In this document: piece by piece, positions 41,535 to 50,720 of the stretch | Position numbering within the stretch: the stretch's first letter is position 1 | How the letters are laid out: each line of letters opens with the position of its first letter | Assembly (NCBI RefSeq): GCF_000722875.1 | Contig: NZ_JFHR01000035.1 | Location: forward strand, 1 to 55,814 | DNA: 55,814 nt | Source: Sphingobium chlorophenolicum | GTDB taxonomy: Bacteria; Pseudomonadota; Alphaproteobacteria; Sphingomonadales; Sphingomonadaceae | Direction: 5' to 3' | The notes under the pieces: generated by a model | What the model saw: only the letters and a program-made list of their open reading frames with translations | The model's database searches: none | Told to the model about the DNA's origin: nothing | Position numbers and translations under genes: made by a program

Positions 41535-44500
41535 TTAATAATCCTTCGAAACGCGGACGTTGGCGCTTTCGCGGCCAAGGGTGGAGATGGCGGCGAGCAG
41601 CGAGAGCCAGCGCGTGACCTGATATTCGATGCGGGTGGCGGAATAGCCCTGCCCGTCGGTGATCAGTTCCACATAGGTTTTGCGGGTCAGATATTTGCCC
41701 GCCGCGATGGATGTCCCCTGCCCCTGCGTTGGATCGGCGGCGATGATGCGCAGGCGGTCGAGGCCCGCCGCCCTGCGCACGGCGTTGATCGGGTCGAGGC
41801 CGCCCTGCCCCTGAAGCGAGCCGACCGCCGAAGCGAGTTGCAGCGCTTCGGGCGCGGACAGGTTGACGATGGACGTGCCGAACAGGATGCGGGACAGCAA
41901 TTCATCCTGCGGCAGCGCCGGGACGCTGGTGAAGGTGATGGCGGGTTTCAGCCCAGTGCCGCCGACATGGATGGTGGCGGTGAGGTCGCTGACATTCGCC
42001 TCCGCATCGATGTCCAGCGTCGGGTTGACCGGGGTGCGGCCGTCGAACTGGATCTTGCCTTCCTTCAGGTCGAAACGGCGGCCCGCAAAATCGTAGGTGC
42101 CGCGAACCAGATCGGCGGTGCCCGCTATGGCCGGGCTGGCGACGGTGCCGCCGATATCGAGATTGGCGCGCCATTCGCTTTCGAGGCCAAGGCCGGTGAC
42201 GGTCAGGCGATTGCGGGCGCGGGCCTTGATCGCCAGATCCCAGGGCGCGACTGCGCGGGGGCGCTCTATCTCGTCGCCGCGCCGGTTGATTTCGATCACC
42301 TTCAATTCGGGGATCTGCGCCACGGCGGCGGCGCGGCCCATGGTGAAGCGGCTGCGGTTGAGGATCAGGTCGCCGCCGATAATGCCCCCCTTTCCGCTGG
42401 AATTGAGCGTGATCGGGCCGGTGACGGTGGCGGCGATATCGTCCCTCTCCAGCAGGGCGGCGTTGTCGGCCTGAAGGCGCAGGTCCATGCCGACGCCCGC
42501 TATGCCATTGAAGGTGAAACTGCCGGTGCCGGTGACGCTGCCGCCATTTTGCGCGGTGGCGGCGAAATTCGTCATGACCAGTTGCGCGCCGGAAAAACGG
42601 CCCCGCGCCTTGACGCCGTGCAGGCGCATGCCGGTGACGGGGCTGTTGATCGCGGCATTGTCGGTCGTCAGCGATCCGGTGATGGCGGGGTTGCCCAGCG
42701 TGCCCCGCGCATCGGCGGTGACGCCGACCGGGCCGGATATGTCGACGATCTCCACACCGGTCAGGCGCCACAGCGTGTCGGCGGTGCCGTTGTAGCGAAG
42801 CTGCGCGAACAGGGGCGCGCGGTTGAGCCGATCCACCAGGCTGCCTTCGGTGCCCAGCGGAGTCAGCAGCGCCTGGGCGCGGCCGATGGTCTGGCCGTCC
42901 GCGACGAAGATCATGCGGGTAGCGAGCCGGTCATGGGTCAGGACCGCGTTGACGCCTGCGTCGACCGGGCGGGAGCTGAGCGACAGGCCGGATCGGGACA
43001 GGCCGCGCACGCGCAGTTCCGCCTTGCCCGTGGGCATTTCGCCGCGCGTGTGGACATAGCTGAGCGATCCGGTGGCGGTGCCGCCCAGGCCCAGATTGTC
43101 ATAGCCGATGTCGAGCAGCGACAGCGGCAGCCTCTGCAGACGCGCCTCTATGCTGGTGGTCTGGCCGCTGAGTTCGCCGCCAAGCTGGAGCGATCCGCGC
43201 GCGAAGCTGATCGATGCGGGGTCGAGCCGCCAGCCGTCCTGCGTGCGGGTGAAGATGGCGGCGCGGGTCAGCTTGATCGGGCGCTTGTCAATGGTGCCGC
43301 TGGCCTGGAGCTGGATGCGGTCGGGTTCGACCTGCGCTTCGCCGGTGATGTCGAAGAGGCGGCCGCGTTGGCCGGAAATGCTGGCGCGCACCTTGCCGCT
43401 GCCGTCGACCAGTTCGGCATTGGCGGCGAGGCGGCCGATGGAGATCGCCCCGACGCGCATGCCCCGCGCCTGCGCGGTGGCGTTGATCGATGTGCCGGAC
43501 GGATCGAGCAGGATCGTCGCGTCCAGCTTGCCCCGGCGGATGGCGATGCTGGTGGGGCCGTCGAAGCTGGCGTCGGTGGCGTCGAGTTTAAGGATGAGTT
43601 GCTGGATGCCGTTGACCGGCGCGAAGGCGACGGTGCCGGTGACGGGGCCGCTGACGTTGAGCGTGCCGTCAAGGCCGCCAGTGACCGGGCGCAGGTCGCC
43701 GCTGGCGATGACGCCCGATGCCGCGACGCGGGCGATGCGGACGATGGCCTGGCCACGCGGCGGCAGCAGGATCGCGCCATTGCCGGTGAAGGGGCCAAGG
43801 GTCGATCCCCCCTCCGCCGTGAAACTGTAGCCCGCCGCGTCGGGGACGAGGTGGGCGTGCATGTCGGTGACGCCCAGCGCCTTCAACGGGCTTTGCAGGA
43901 CAAGGTCTACGGTCGGGCGGTCGATCTTGCCGTCCAGGGTCAGGCGTAGCGGGCCATAGCTTTTATGCTGGCCGCTGCCCTCGAAATGGAAGCTGCCGTC
44001 GCGGCGGCGATAGCCCTTGGCCGCGAGCGTGATCAGCGGTGCTTCGAGATGAAGGTTGGTGAATTGCAACTGGCCGTCCGGTCCCAGCGTCAGGCCGCTG
44101 CGCAGCACGGGCAGGCCACCGCCCAGCGAGCGCAGGAAGCTGTTATCCAGCCGTCGCATCCGCGCCATCGCATTGCCGCTGAGCGTGAAGGCTCCCTTGG
44201 GACCGGGGATGGCGCGCAGCTTCGACGTCAGGTCGACGATGCCGAGGCCGCGAATGGCGAGGCCGTTGATCTGTCCGTCCAGACCGAAATCATAGCGACC
44301 CGTTTTCAGGTCCGCGACCATGATCAGCTTGCCGCGCAGCTTGTCGGATCGGACCGTCATCGGGTTGCTGACGATCTGCTGGTTCTTGAGCTGCAACACG
44401 CCGTCCAGGACGAAATTGCGGATGATGCCTTCGATCAGTTCGCCCTGCCCGTCCAGGCGGCGGGCGCGCAGATGGACCGGGATCAGCGCGGGGCCACCCC

Positions 44501-45707
44501 TGGCCTTGCGCCCCTTGCCGTCGGCGCGGACGTCGTGGATCACCGTCTTGCCGAAAGCCAGTTGCTTCGCCGTCAGCAGATATTCATAGCCGAAAGCGCC
44601 GAGCGGGCCGTCCAGCCGGATGCGGGCCGCGATGTCGCGACCGTTCATCGATTTGAGCAGGGCCTGCGGGCGGGCCAGCTTCACATTGACCAGCAGATTG
44701 TCGAGCGCATTGTTGCGCAGGTCGATGCCGCCGTCGGCGCTGAGGTCGATGGCGGCGGAGCGGAGCGAGAGCTTGCCGTCGATCACGCGGTCGGTCATCG
44801 ATCCGCTGGCCTGGATGGCGAGGCGCGGGGCGGAGAGGCGCTGGAACAGGCCCTGACCCGCTATGGCGGACCCTTCGATCGTGCCGGTGGCGGTATAGGC
44901 GCCGCTGCGGGCGGCGAGTTTCAGGTCGATGGCGGGTTCGCTGTCGAGCGTGCCCGCCAGCCGCCCGTCCCAGCGGGTCCAGCTTCCCTTGCCCTGGATG
45001 CGCAGATTGGCGTCCTGGCGCAGGCCCGCCATCACCGCCAGCACGCCGCCTTTGGGCGCGTTGACGGTGACGTCCAGGTCGAACCTGTCGTCGTCCGGGC
45101 GGCTGTCGAGCGCGATGTTCAGCGCATCCTCGCCATTCAGCACGCGGGCGGACAGGTCGATGATCGCCCGGCCGCCGCGAATGTCGGCATCGCCGGACAG
45201 GGTGGCCTCCTGCACCTTGCCGGTGACGCCCCGGTCGATGGTCAGGCGGCCGACGGAAAATTGCATCAGGCGGATGTCGAAACCGGGAAGGATCGGCCCC
45301 TGCCGCTCGCTGGGGTTGAGTTTCGGCAGCTTGCGCAGGGTCGCCTGCGGGATGACGAGCCGGTCGATGTCCAGCCGGTTATAAGCCCAGGCGAAGGGCC
45401 ACCAGTCCAGTTCCACCCTGGGCGCGTCGAAAAAGGCGCCCTTGGGGTCTGACAGGGTAAGACCGTGGAGGATCGCCTTGCGGTAGATGCTGCCGTCGAT
45501 CCGGTCGACATGGATGCGCAGGCCCGAAGGCGGGCTGATCCGGGCGATGCGGGCGACGAGGAAACGGTGGCCGGGCGCGGTATCGAGCCAGGCCAGCGCG
45601 CCCGCGACGATCAGCAGCAGCGCGGCGATGATGCCTGCCACCCATCTTTGCCAGCGCCCGTCCCAGGTGCGGCGGCGCGGCGGGGTTTCCGGCAGATCGT
45701 CCGCCAT
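41535..45707 (-). CDS. tamB: Translocation and assembly module protein TamB
   Basis: A 1390-residue AsmA-like bridge protein. It has an N-terminal inner-membrane anchor ([20 protein letters not shown]), a very long repetitive beta-rich periplasmic body, and the C-terminal TamB/DUF490 domain ([36 protein letters not shown]). With TamA it forms an envelope-spanning path for outer-membrane protein assembly or lipid transport. The ATG touches the tamA stop (TGATG). Confidence 0.94.
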   Translation of the reverse strand: MADDLPETPPRRRTWDGRWQRWVAGIIAALLLIVAGALAWLDTAPGHRFLVARIARISPPSGLRIHVDRIDGSIYRKAILHGLTLSDPKGAFFDAPRVELDWWPFAWAYNRLDIDRLVIPQATLRKLPKLNPSERQGPILPGFDIRLMQFSVGRLTIDRGVTGKVQEATLSGDADIRGGRAIIDLSARVLNGEDALNIALDSRPDDDRFDLDVTVNAPKGGVLAVMAGLRQDANLRIQGKGSWTRWDGRLAGTLDSEPAIDLKLAARSGAYTATGTIEGSAIAGQGLFQRLSAPRLAIQASGSMTDRVIDGKLSLRSAAIDLSADGGIDLRNNALDNLLVNVKLARPQALLKSMNGRDIAARIRLDGPLGAFGYEYLLTAKQLAFGKTVIHDVRADGKGRKARGGPALIPVHLRARRLDGQGELIEGIIRNFVLDGVLQLKNQQIVSNPMTVRSDKLRGKLIMVADLKTGRYDFGLDGQINGLAIRGLGIVDLTSKLRAIPGPKGAFTLSGNAMARMRRLDNSFLRSLGGGLPVLRSGLTLGPDGQLQFTNLHLEAPLITLAAKGYRRRDGSFHFEGSGQHKSYGPLRLTLDGKIDRPTVDLVLQSPLKALGVTDMHAHLVPDAAGYSFTAEGGSTLGPFTGNGAILLPPRGQAIVRIARVAASGVIASGDLRPVTGGLDGTLNVSGPVTGTVAFAPVNGIQQLILKLDATDASFDGPTSIAIRRGKLDATILLDPSGTSINATAQARGMRVGAISIGRLAANAELVDGSGKVRASISGQRGRLFDITGEAQVEPDRIQLQASGTIDKRPIKLTRAAIFTRTQDGWRLDPASISFARGSLQLGGELSGQTTSIEARLQRLPLSLLDIGYDNLGLGGTATGSLSYVHTRGEMPTGKAELRVRGLSRSGLSLSSRPVDAGVNAVLTHDRLATRMIFVADGQTIGRAQALLTPLGTEGSLVDRLNRAPLFAQLRYNGTADTLWRLTGVEIVDISGPVGVTADARGTLGNPAITGSLTTDNAAINSPVTGMRLHGVKARGRFSGAQLVMTNFAATAQNGGSVTGTGSFTFNGIAGVGMDLRLQADNAALLERDDIAATVTGPITLNSSGKGGIIGGDLILNRSRFTMGRAAAVAQIPELKVIEINRRGDEIERPRAVAPWDLAIKARARNRLTVTGLGLESEWRANLDIGGTVASPAIAGTADLVRGTYDFAGRRFDLKEGKIQFDGRTPVNPTLDIDAEANVSDLTATIHVGGTGLKPAITFTSVPALPQDELLSRILFGTSIVNLSAPEALQLASAVGSLQGQGGLDPINAVRRAAGLDRLRIIAADPTQGQGTSIAAGKYLTRKTYVELITDGQGYSATRIEYQVTRWLSLLAAISTLGRESANVRVSKDY

Positions 45708-47746
45708 CAGAAGGCCTGCCCCAGCGAGACGTAGACGGCGACCTTCGGATCGCCAGACTGCGGGTTGAGCGGCGTGCCGACATCGATGCGGATCGGGCCA
45801 AAGCTGCTGTAATAGCGTGCGCCCAGCCCCGCGCCGATGCGCAGGTCGCGGAAGCGCGGCAGGAAGCTGGTCGAGATATTGCCCGCGTCGACAAAGGGCA
45901 CAATGCCGAAATTGCCGAAGCGGATGCGCGATTCCAGCGAGAATTCGGCCAGGCTCTTGCCGCCGACCGGATCGTCATTGGGGCCGTAGCGCGGGCCGAT
46001 GGCCTGATAGCCATAGCCGCGCACCGACGCGCCGCCGCCCGCATAGAAGCGGCGCGAGGGGGCGATGCGGTCGACCGTGGAACCCAATATCGTGCCGAAG
46101 CGGGCGCGGGCGGCGAGCACGATGCGATCGCTCATCGGCCGATAGACGCTGCCATCCACCTGCACGCGGGCATAGCCGAAGCTGCTGTTCTGGAAGGAGA
46201 GTTCGGGGCTGAGGCGGCCACCCAGGCGAAAGCCCGTGGTCGGGTTCAGCAGGTCGTCGCTGCCGTCATAGGTCAGGCTGAGCGGAACCGCGCCGATCAG
46301 GAAGGTGCGGCGGTTGCCGTTGCTGAACGCATCCGCTTCGTCCGACGCGATCAGTTCGCCGCCGATCCGCCAGACCCATTTCTTCTGGAAGAGGATGTTG
46401 GTCTGGCGCTCCAGCGACCCGGACAAGGTGACGGTGCGCGCATCATAGGCGTCTCGCTTGATATTGCTGACTGACAGCAGGCCGGTCAGCACATTGTCGC
46501 GGCGGCGGAAATTGTTGCGGCGATAGGTGAAAGAGGCCGTCTGTTCCTGCGTGCCGATGACGCCGCGCAGAGTCACTGCGCCTTCGGGCGGGAAGAAGTT
46601 GCGATGCGTCCAGCTCACTTCGGCGCGATAACCCTCGCCCGTGCCATAACCCAGTTCGCCCGCGATGGTGCGCAGCGGGGCGGGTCTGGCCTCTATGGCC
46701 AGGTCGACATGTTCGCCGTCGCCCGCATCCCTGGGCGTCATGGTGAGCGAAGAGACAAGGCCGGTGGCCACCAGCGCCTGCCGCAAATCCTCTACATCCG
46801 ACGCCATATAGGTGTCGCCGGGGTGGAAGCGGGCGATGCGCTGCACATGGCGGGCGCTGAACAGTTTCTCATTGCCCATGACGATCTTGCCGAAGGTGCG
46901 GTAGGCGCCGGGATTGACGACGATGTCGAGATCGCCCTTGCGCTCCTCATGATCGATGCGGACTTCCGGTTCGTCCACCTTGCCGAAGGGGAAGCCGTTT
47001 TCCGCAAGCGCGACCTTCAGCGATTCCTGCCCCGCCAGAATGGCGTCCGCATCGACCGGATCGCCCGCCGTTGGCGGGAAGGCCGCGCGCAATTTCGCTT
47101 CGCGCTCGCCGGTGGTTTCCAGGCCCGTCAGGTCGACGGACGACAGCAGATAGCGGGTGCCGGGCGCGATGCGGAAGGTAACGGCCAGCCTGTCGCTGCC
47201 CGACGGGGCGGAGACCGCGCCGCGGACGCGGGCGGCATAATAGCCCTTGGCGCGCAACAGGCGGTCCAGCAGGTCGCTGTCCTCCTTGATGCGGCGGTTG
47301 ATCTGGGCGAGGTTGGCGGGCTTCCCCTCCCCCAGATGCAGGGTCGACAATTCGTTGAAGCGGGTGATGAACTGGGTGTCGGCAATCTCCTCCACGCCGG
47401 TCAGCCTGACGGTGTAGCGGCGCTCCTCACCCGCATCCGCGAAGGTGACGGCTTCCTCCACCGGGTCGTCGGAGGGTTCGGGCGCGACCGCCTGCCGCTG
47501 CGCGTCGGGGGTTTCGGGCGGCAATTCGACCATCGGGGTGACGGCGTCGGGCTGCCCCATGTCGGGCCAGTCGACGCCGATGTCGGGCATCGGCGCCAGG
47601 ACGGGATCGGGATCGGACTGGCCACCGGATTGGGGCGCCGTCTGCGCATGGGCGACGGGCGCGAGCAGAAGCAGCGGCGCGAGAAGGCATCGGGCAGCTT
47701 GCGGAAGGCCTGAAATGCGGCGGCAGGTCCGCAAACCGGTGTTCAT
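45707..47746 (-). CDS. tamA: BamA/TamA-family outer-membrane protein TamA
   Basis: A 679-residue protein: signal peptide to VAHA near residue 34, an acidic Pro-rich linker (~35-105), POTRA domains from about 105 to 330 (RYTVRLTGVEEIADTQFI, TYMASDVEDLRQALVATGLV), and a 16-strand barrel with the RFYAGGGASVRGYGYQ motif and terminal VYVSLGQAF. It pairs with tamB next door. The Pro-rich linker before POTRA 1 is longer than in E. coli TamA (577 residues). Confidence 0.93.
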   Translation of the reverse strand: MNTGLRTCRRISGLPQAARCLLAPLLLLAPVAHAQTAPQSGGQSDPDPVLAPMPDIGVDWPDMGQPDAVTPMVELPPETPDAQRQAVAPEPSDDPVEEAVTFADAGEERRYTVRLTGVEEIADTQFITRFNELSTLHLGEGKPANLAQINRRIKEDSDLLDRLLRAKGYYAARVRGAVSAPSGSDRLAVTFRIAPGTRYLLSSVDLTGLETTGEREAKLRAAFPPTAGDPVDADAILAGQESLKVALAENGFPFGKVDEPEVRIDHEERKGDLDIVVNPGAYRTFGKIVMGNEKLFSARHVQRIARFHPGDTYMASDVEDLRQALVATGLVSSLTMTPRDAGDGEHVDLAIEARPAPLRTIAGELGYGTGEGYRAEVSWTHRNFFPPEGAVTLRGVIGTQEQTASFTYRRNNFRRRDNVLTGLLSVSNIKRDAYDARTVTLSGSLERQTNILFQKKWVWRIGGELIASDEADAFSNGNRRTFLIGAVPLSLTYDGSDDLLNPTTGFRLGGRLSPELSFQNSSFGYARVQVDGSVYRPMSDRIVLAARARFGTILGSTVDRIAPSRRFYAGGGASVRGYGYQAIGPRYGPNDDPVGGKSLAEFSLESRIRFGNFGIVPFVDAGNISTSFLPRFRDLRIGAGLGARYYSSFGPIRIDVGTPLNPQSGDPKVAVYVSLGQAF

Positions 47747-47835
47747 ATGCCTGATCTAGACCAGTTATCGGGCAATTGGCCAGCCCCCAAGATCATGCCG
47801 GGGCAGACTGTGCGGCGATTCCGGCTCTCGCTTGT

Positions 47836-47866
47836 TCGTCATGCTGAACTTGTTTCAGGGTGACGG
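47836..47866. repeat. Short widespread-type repeat
   Basis: TCGTCATGCTGAACTTGTTT followed by CAGGGTGACGG resembles a short repeat common in alphaproteobacterial intergenic DNA. It has imperfect symmetry (CGTCA...TGACG). It lies between tamA and rcdA. Only one copy was seen in this window. Confidence 0.45.
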
Positions 47867-47922
47867 CTAAGACAAGGGCGGCCAGCGCTCGCGATTGGCC
47901 AATTACAGTCTCTGCCCACCAC

Positions 47923-48402
47923 TCAAAAAGCGGCGTTGAGGCGATCCATCAGGGCGCGGGCAGGATTGGGTTCGGCCTGGGCGCGCGGGCGGGCCATGCG
48001 ATCCTGCAGGCGGGCGACGCGTTCGTAAAGATCCTGGCTTCCGTCTATCAAGGCGCGGGCGGCGAAGGGGAAGGTCGCGCAAAGCGCGGGATCGCTGGTG
48101 GTGGCGTGGCCGAGGCGGTATTTCTCGTCCAGCATCTCCGCATCGGCGAGTTCGCCGCGCTGCCATGCCCGCTGGCTCAGCAGCCAGGCGATGATGTGCA
48201 TCAGGCGGGTCGTTACTTTCAGCGATTCGCAGGCGAAGGCGACCCTGCGCAACGGATCGTCGGCTTCCGCATCGGGCCTCTCGCGCATGTCGAAATAGGC
48301 GCGGGCCTCATCCGCCATGACCATGGCCTCTACATAAAGGCCATCGACCAGGCGACGATGCAGACCCCGGTCAAGAGAAGCGGCAAGTTTCATGGACGAC
48401 AT
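47923..48402 (-). CDS. rcdA: DUF1465 protein, RcdA-like ClpXP adaptor
   Basis: A 159-residue helical protein (LYVEAMVMADEARAYFDM, RVAFACESLKVTTRLMHIIA, WLLSQRAWQRGEL, FPFAARALIDGSQDLYERVA) of the DUF1465 family, to which Caulobacter RcdA belongs. RcdA helps ClpXP degrade CtrA and other cell-cycle proteins. ctrA lies 13 kb away in this window. TTAACC-type motifs upstream suggest the gene may itself be CtrA-controlled. Orthology to RcdA rather than a paralogue is inferred. Confidence 0.8.
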   Translation of the reverse strand: MSSMKLAASLDRGLHRRLVDGLYVEAMVMADEARAYFDMRERPDAEADDPLRRVAFACESLKVTTRLMHIIAWLLSQRAWQRGELADAEMLDEKYRLGHATTSDPALCATFPFAARALIDGSQDLYERVARLQDRMARPRAQAEPNPARALMDRLNAAF

Positions 48403-48443
48403 GTGCCATAAGCGGGATGGCTTGTCAGGCCCGATGCAGGCCG

Positions 48444-48491
48444 TTAACCCCGAATTGTCTCATTAGGGGGCGGTTGACGCGCCGTTAACCA
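48444..48491. promoter_or_regulatory. TTAACC motifs upstream of rcdA
   Basis: TTAACC at 48444-48449 and TTAACCAC at 48485-48492 lie 42 and 83 bp upstream of the rcdA-like start, resembling the CtrA half-site TTAACCAT. No full TTAA-N7-TTAA is present. Confidence 0.35.
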
Positions 48492-48502
48492 CAATCATTT
48501 CG

Positions 48503-48703
48503 TCAGGCGATGATGTCGGGGACGAGCTGATCCTCCAGCAACGCCATTTCATCGCGCAGTCGCAATTTGCGTTTCTTGAGACGCGCAACCTGCATCTGGT
48601 CGCCCGATCCGGAATCCACCAGCGCGGCGATGGCGCCATCCAGGTCGCGATGCTCGATTCGCAGCAATTCCAGCCGACGCATGATGTCTTCGCGGCTCAC
48701 CAT
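48503..48703 (-). CDS. YdcH/DUF465 small coiled-coil protein
   Basis: A 66-residue helical protein: MVSREDIMRRLELLRIEHRDL, then DQMQVARLKKRKLRLRDEMALLEDQL, the DUF465 pattern. Function unknown; probably a short antiparallel coiled coil. The start at 48703 gives the family N-terminus. A second DUF465 gene lies 170 bp away on the other strand. Confidence 0.83.
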   Translation of the reverse strand: MVSREDIMRRLELLRIEHRDLDGAIAALVDSGSGDQMQVARLKKRKLRLRDEMALLEDQLVPDIIA

Positions 48704-48873
48704 ACACCTACTTTCACACCCGTTGCCGTCCCATCCTCCCCTGATAGCCCGGCGGGGCGGCACGAACCATCGTAAATTTGCCTGCGTCCCGTCGCAAAGC
48801 GCGAATCGCCCGCAGACAAGCCCCGCGAATCATGATCTATTCGATCATCCATCACCCTCGTAAGGAGAATGTC

Positions 48874-49032
48874 ATGGAAAATAGCCACATTTCAGCTCTT
48901 TCGGCCAAGCATGCAGGGCTTGAGGCGCGAATCAAGGCGGAGACGAGTCGTCCCATGCCCGATGCGATCTTGGTAGCCTCGCTCAAGAAGCAGAAGCTTC
49001 GGCTGAAGGAGGAAATGGAGGCGCAACACTGA
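48874..49032 (+). CDS. Second YdcH/DUF465 small protein
   Basis: A 52-residue protein, MENSHISALSAKHAGLEARI then LVASLKKQKLRLKEEMEAQH, the same DUF465 fold as the neighbour. Shine-Dalgarno AAGGAG precedes ATG 48874. An intrinsic terminator follows. The divergent pair may be an old duplication. Confidence 0.85.
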   Translation: MENSHISALSAKHAGLEARIKAETSRPMPDAILVASLKKQKLRLKEEMEAQH

Positions 49033-49112
49033 CAGCCGGTGACGCCTGAGCGAAAGGCATGGATCAGCGGTCCCTTGCCGCTGATCCAGCCCTTTGCAGG
49101 GCAAGATGATGG

Positions 49113-49146
49113 AAGCTCCGGGGCTGGATGCCTGCGGGGCTTTTTT
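49113..49146 (+). terminator. Intrinsic terminator after the DUF465 gene
   Basis: AAGCTCCG (49113-49120) pairs with CGGGGCTT (49135-49142, one G-T pair) and is followed by TTTT. Confidence 0.78.
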
Positions 49147-49180
49147 ATTGGGTTTGGGTGACTGATTGGGGTGGGAAGCG

Positions 49181-49350
49181 GACCCCATCCTATTCCTCCC
49201 CATCGGGAGATGGGGAAGGGGACCATGCGAAGCATGGTGGAGGGGAAAGGGGCACGACCTCCGAATCTCCCCTCCACCACCGCCTTCGGCGGCGTCGAAG
49301 AGAGTCACGTGCCTCTCTTCGACCCTCCCCACGCTTCGCGTAGGGAGGAA
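49181..49350. repeat. Dispersed palindromic repeat, copy 5
   Basis: CCATCCTATTCCTCCCCATC, GGAGATGGGGAAGGGGACC, GCATGGTGGAGGGGAAAGGG, then ATCTCCCCTCCACCACCGCC, then a 56-bp module (49294-49349) that matches copy 1 except for one base. It lies between the convergent DUF465 and PilZ genes. Confidence 0.82.
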
Positions 49351-49412
49351 TTGATGTCAGCTATTGGCCGTCTTTCGGCATTCCGAATATCAGTCCGCCC
49401 AAGCGGAAACGC

Positions 49413-49781
49413 TCAGCGGATGATCCTGCGGGTACGGAGATAGTCGGGCACCGGCGCCTGCGCGCCCTGCCCTGAAACCGGCCGGCGCGCCAGTTGGGGA
49501 TCGATCTCCTGGTCGAAGGCGATGCCGATGCGATCATCCCGCGACCAGACGATCGATCCGTTGACCTGGCCGATGCCGCGCAGGTCGAAGCGGATGCGGA
49601 TGCCCGCTGGCACGGCGCGCTCGCAATCGGCCATCAGGCCGGTCGCGGAAAGGTTGCGGACCCGCGCGCGGCCGAGCGGCGTGCCGTCGGCCGTGCTTAA
49701 ATTGGTGAGCAGGAACAAACTGTCTCGCGGACCCGATCGCGCCGGACCCCGATCCATATTTTCCCCATTGCTGTCCATCAA
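49413..49781 (-). CDS. PilZ-domain protein
   Basis: A 122-residue protein with RDSLFLLTNLSTADG, GRARVRNLSATGLMADC (the NxSxxG-type motif), GIRIRFDLRGIGQVNGSIVW and DRIGIAFDQEID, a PilZ barrel. The N-terminal RxxxR is weak (RGPARSGPRDS), so c-di-GMP binding is less certain than for the other PilZ protein. TTAACC-type motifs lie between its start and the dksA 3' end. Confidence 0.75.
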   Translation of the reverse strand: MMDSNGENMDRGPARSGPRDSLFLLTNLSTADGTPLGRARVRNLSATGLMADCERAVPAGIRIRFDLRGIGQVNGSIVWSRDDRIGIAFDQEIDPQLARRPVSGQGAQAPVPDYLRTRRIIR

Positions 49782-49849
49782 CGATGCCCTGCGATATCAT
49801 CCTGTTATCGCATCGGCATGCCATGGCCGCATGGACAAAAGGTTAAAGG

Positions 49850-50314
49850 TTAATCGTCGCGAGAGACTTTTTCCTGCCGCTCGTGCCGTTCCTGGGCTTC
49901 GACCGTCATGGTCGCGATCGGGCGAGCCTCCAGCCGGCCCAGCGAAATGGGTTCGCCGGTCACTTCGCAATAGCCATATTCGCCCTCGTCGATGCGGCGC
50001 AGCGCGGCGTCGATCTTGGAAATGAGCTTGCGCTGGCGGTCGCGGGTGCGCAGTTCGATCGACCAGTCCGTCTCGCTCGACGCCCGGTCGTTGAGGTCCG
50101 GTTCGCGGAGCGGTTCATTCTGCAAAACGGCCAATGTCCCTTCGGCTTCGGCCAATATCTGCTTCTTCCAGTCCCACAGGCGCTGCCGGAAATATTCCAA
50201 CTGAAGCGGGTTCATAAACTCTTCGTCCGCGGAAGGACGATAGTCGGGGGGGAGTATTACAGCCGATTTCGGCGGGTTTTGGCCGTCTTTATCGGAATTA
50301 AGGACCGATGCCAT
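49850..50314 (-). CDS. dksA: RNA polymerase-binding transcription factor DksA
   Basis: A 154-residue protein: an acidic-tipped coiled coil (LEYFRQRLWDWKKQILAEAE, DLNDRASSETDWSIELRTRD) and a C-terminal zinc-finger-like region YGYCEVTGEPISLGRLEARP. Classical DksA has four Cys ligands; only one Cys remains here, as is usual in alphaproteobacteria, so a bound zinc is unlikely. It modulates transcription with ppGpp. Downstream, the PilZ gene follows after 68 bp. Confidence 0.94.
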   Translation of the reverse strand: MASVLNSDKDGQNPPKSAVILPPDYRPSADEEFMNPLQLEYFRQRLWDWKKQILAEAEGTLAVLQNEPLREPDLNDRASSETDWSIELRTRDRQRKLISKIDAALRRIDEGEYGYCEVTGEPISLGRLEARPIATMTVEAQERHERQEKVSRDD

Positions 50315-50720
50315 CTGGCTCTCCGACTCGCGGGACCCGCCGGTGCTGAAAGTGCCGGGGTATCCATAGCTTGTGATTGACCGCGCCTAATAGCCAGCGG
50401 CAAGGCCCGATACAAGCGGGCAATCGATGGTCCGACGTGCCGAACGCGCACCGCTCCGCGCCGTATCACGGAAAACCGCCGATTCCCCAAGGCTCGGCAA
50501 TATCAAAGAAAATAGACAAGCCGCATTATCGAAGCGGCCGGCGGCCGTATCACTATGGGACGTTAACCATCTTGGTTGATGCTTTATTAGAATTTTCCTC
50601 GACTTAACCCCGATATTAAGAGTTAACGGCATTGAAGTTAACGCTTTGTTTTGCGTTGTTAGCGATTGGGAACGGCCCGCTGGAATCATCGGGCCGCGAA
50701 GATAAACAAGAGTGGAACCT
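50315..50720. promoter_or_regulatory. AT-rich control region with TTAA/GTTAAC cluster
   Basis: 406 bp without a gene between dksA and the Ser/Thr-rich protein gene. The right part is AT-rich against a GC-rich background. It holds TTAACCAT at 50563-50570 (an exact CtrA half-site type), TTAA-N8-TTAA at 50604-50619, and GTTAAC palindromes at 50622-50627 and 50637-50642. These would lie about 80-160 bp before ATG 50721. The dksA promoter is presumably in the left part; no clear motif seen there. Confidence 0.55.

Noticed and set aside
41130..43949. A 939-codon open frame on the plus strand opposite tamB
   Set aside because: High GC leaves antisense frames open; tamB has clear domains and the antisense product is low-complexity without motifs.
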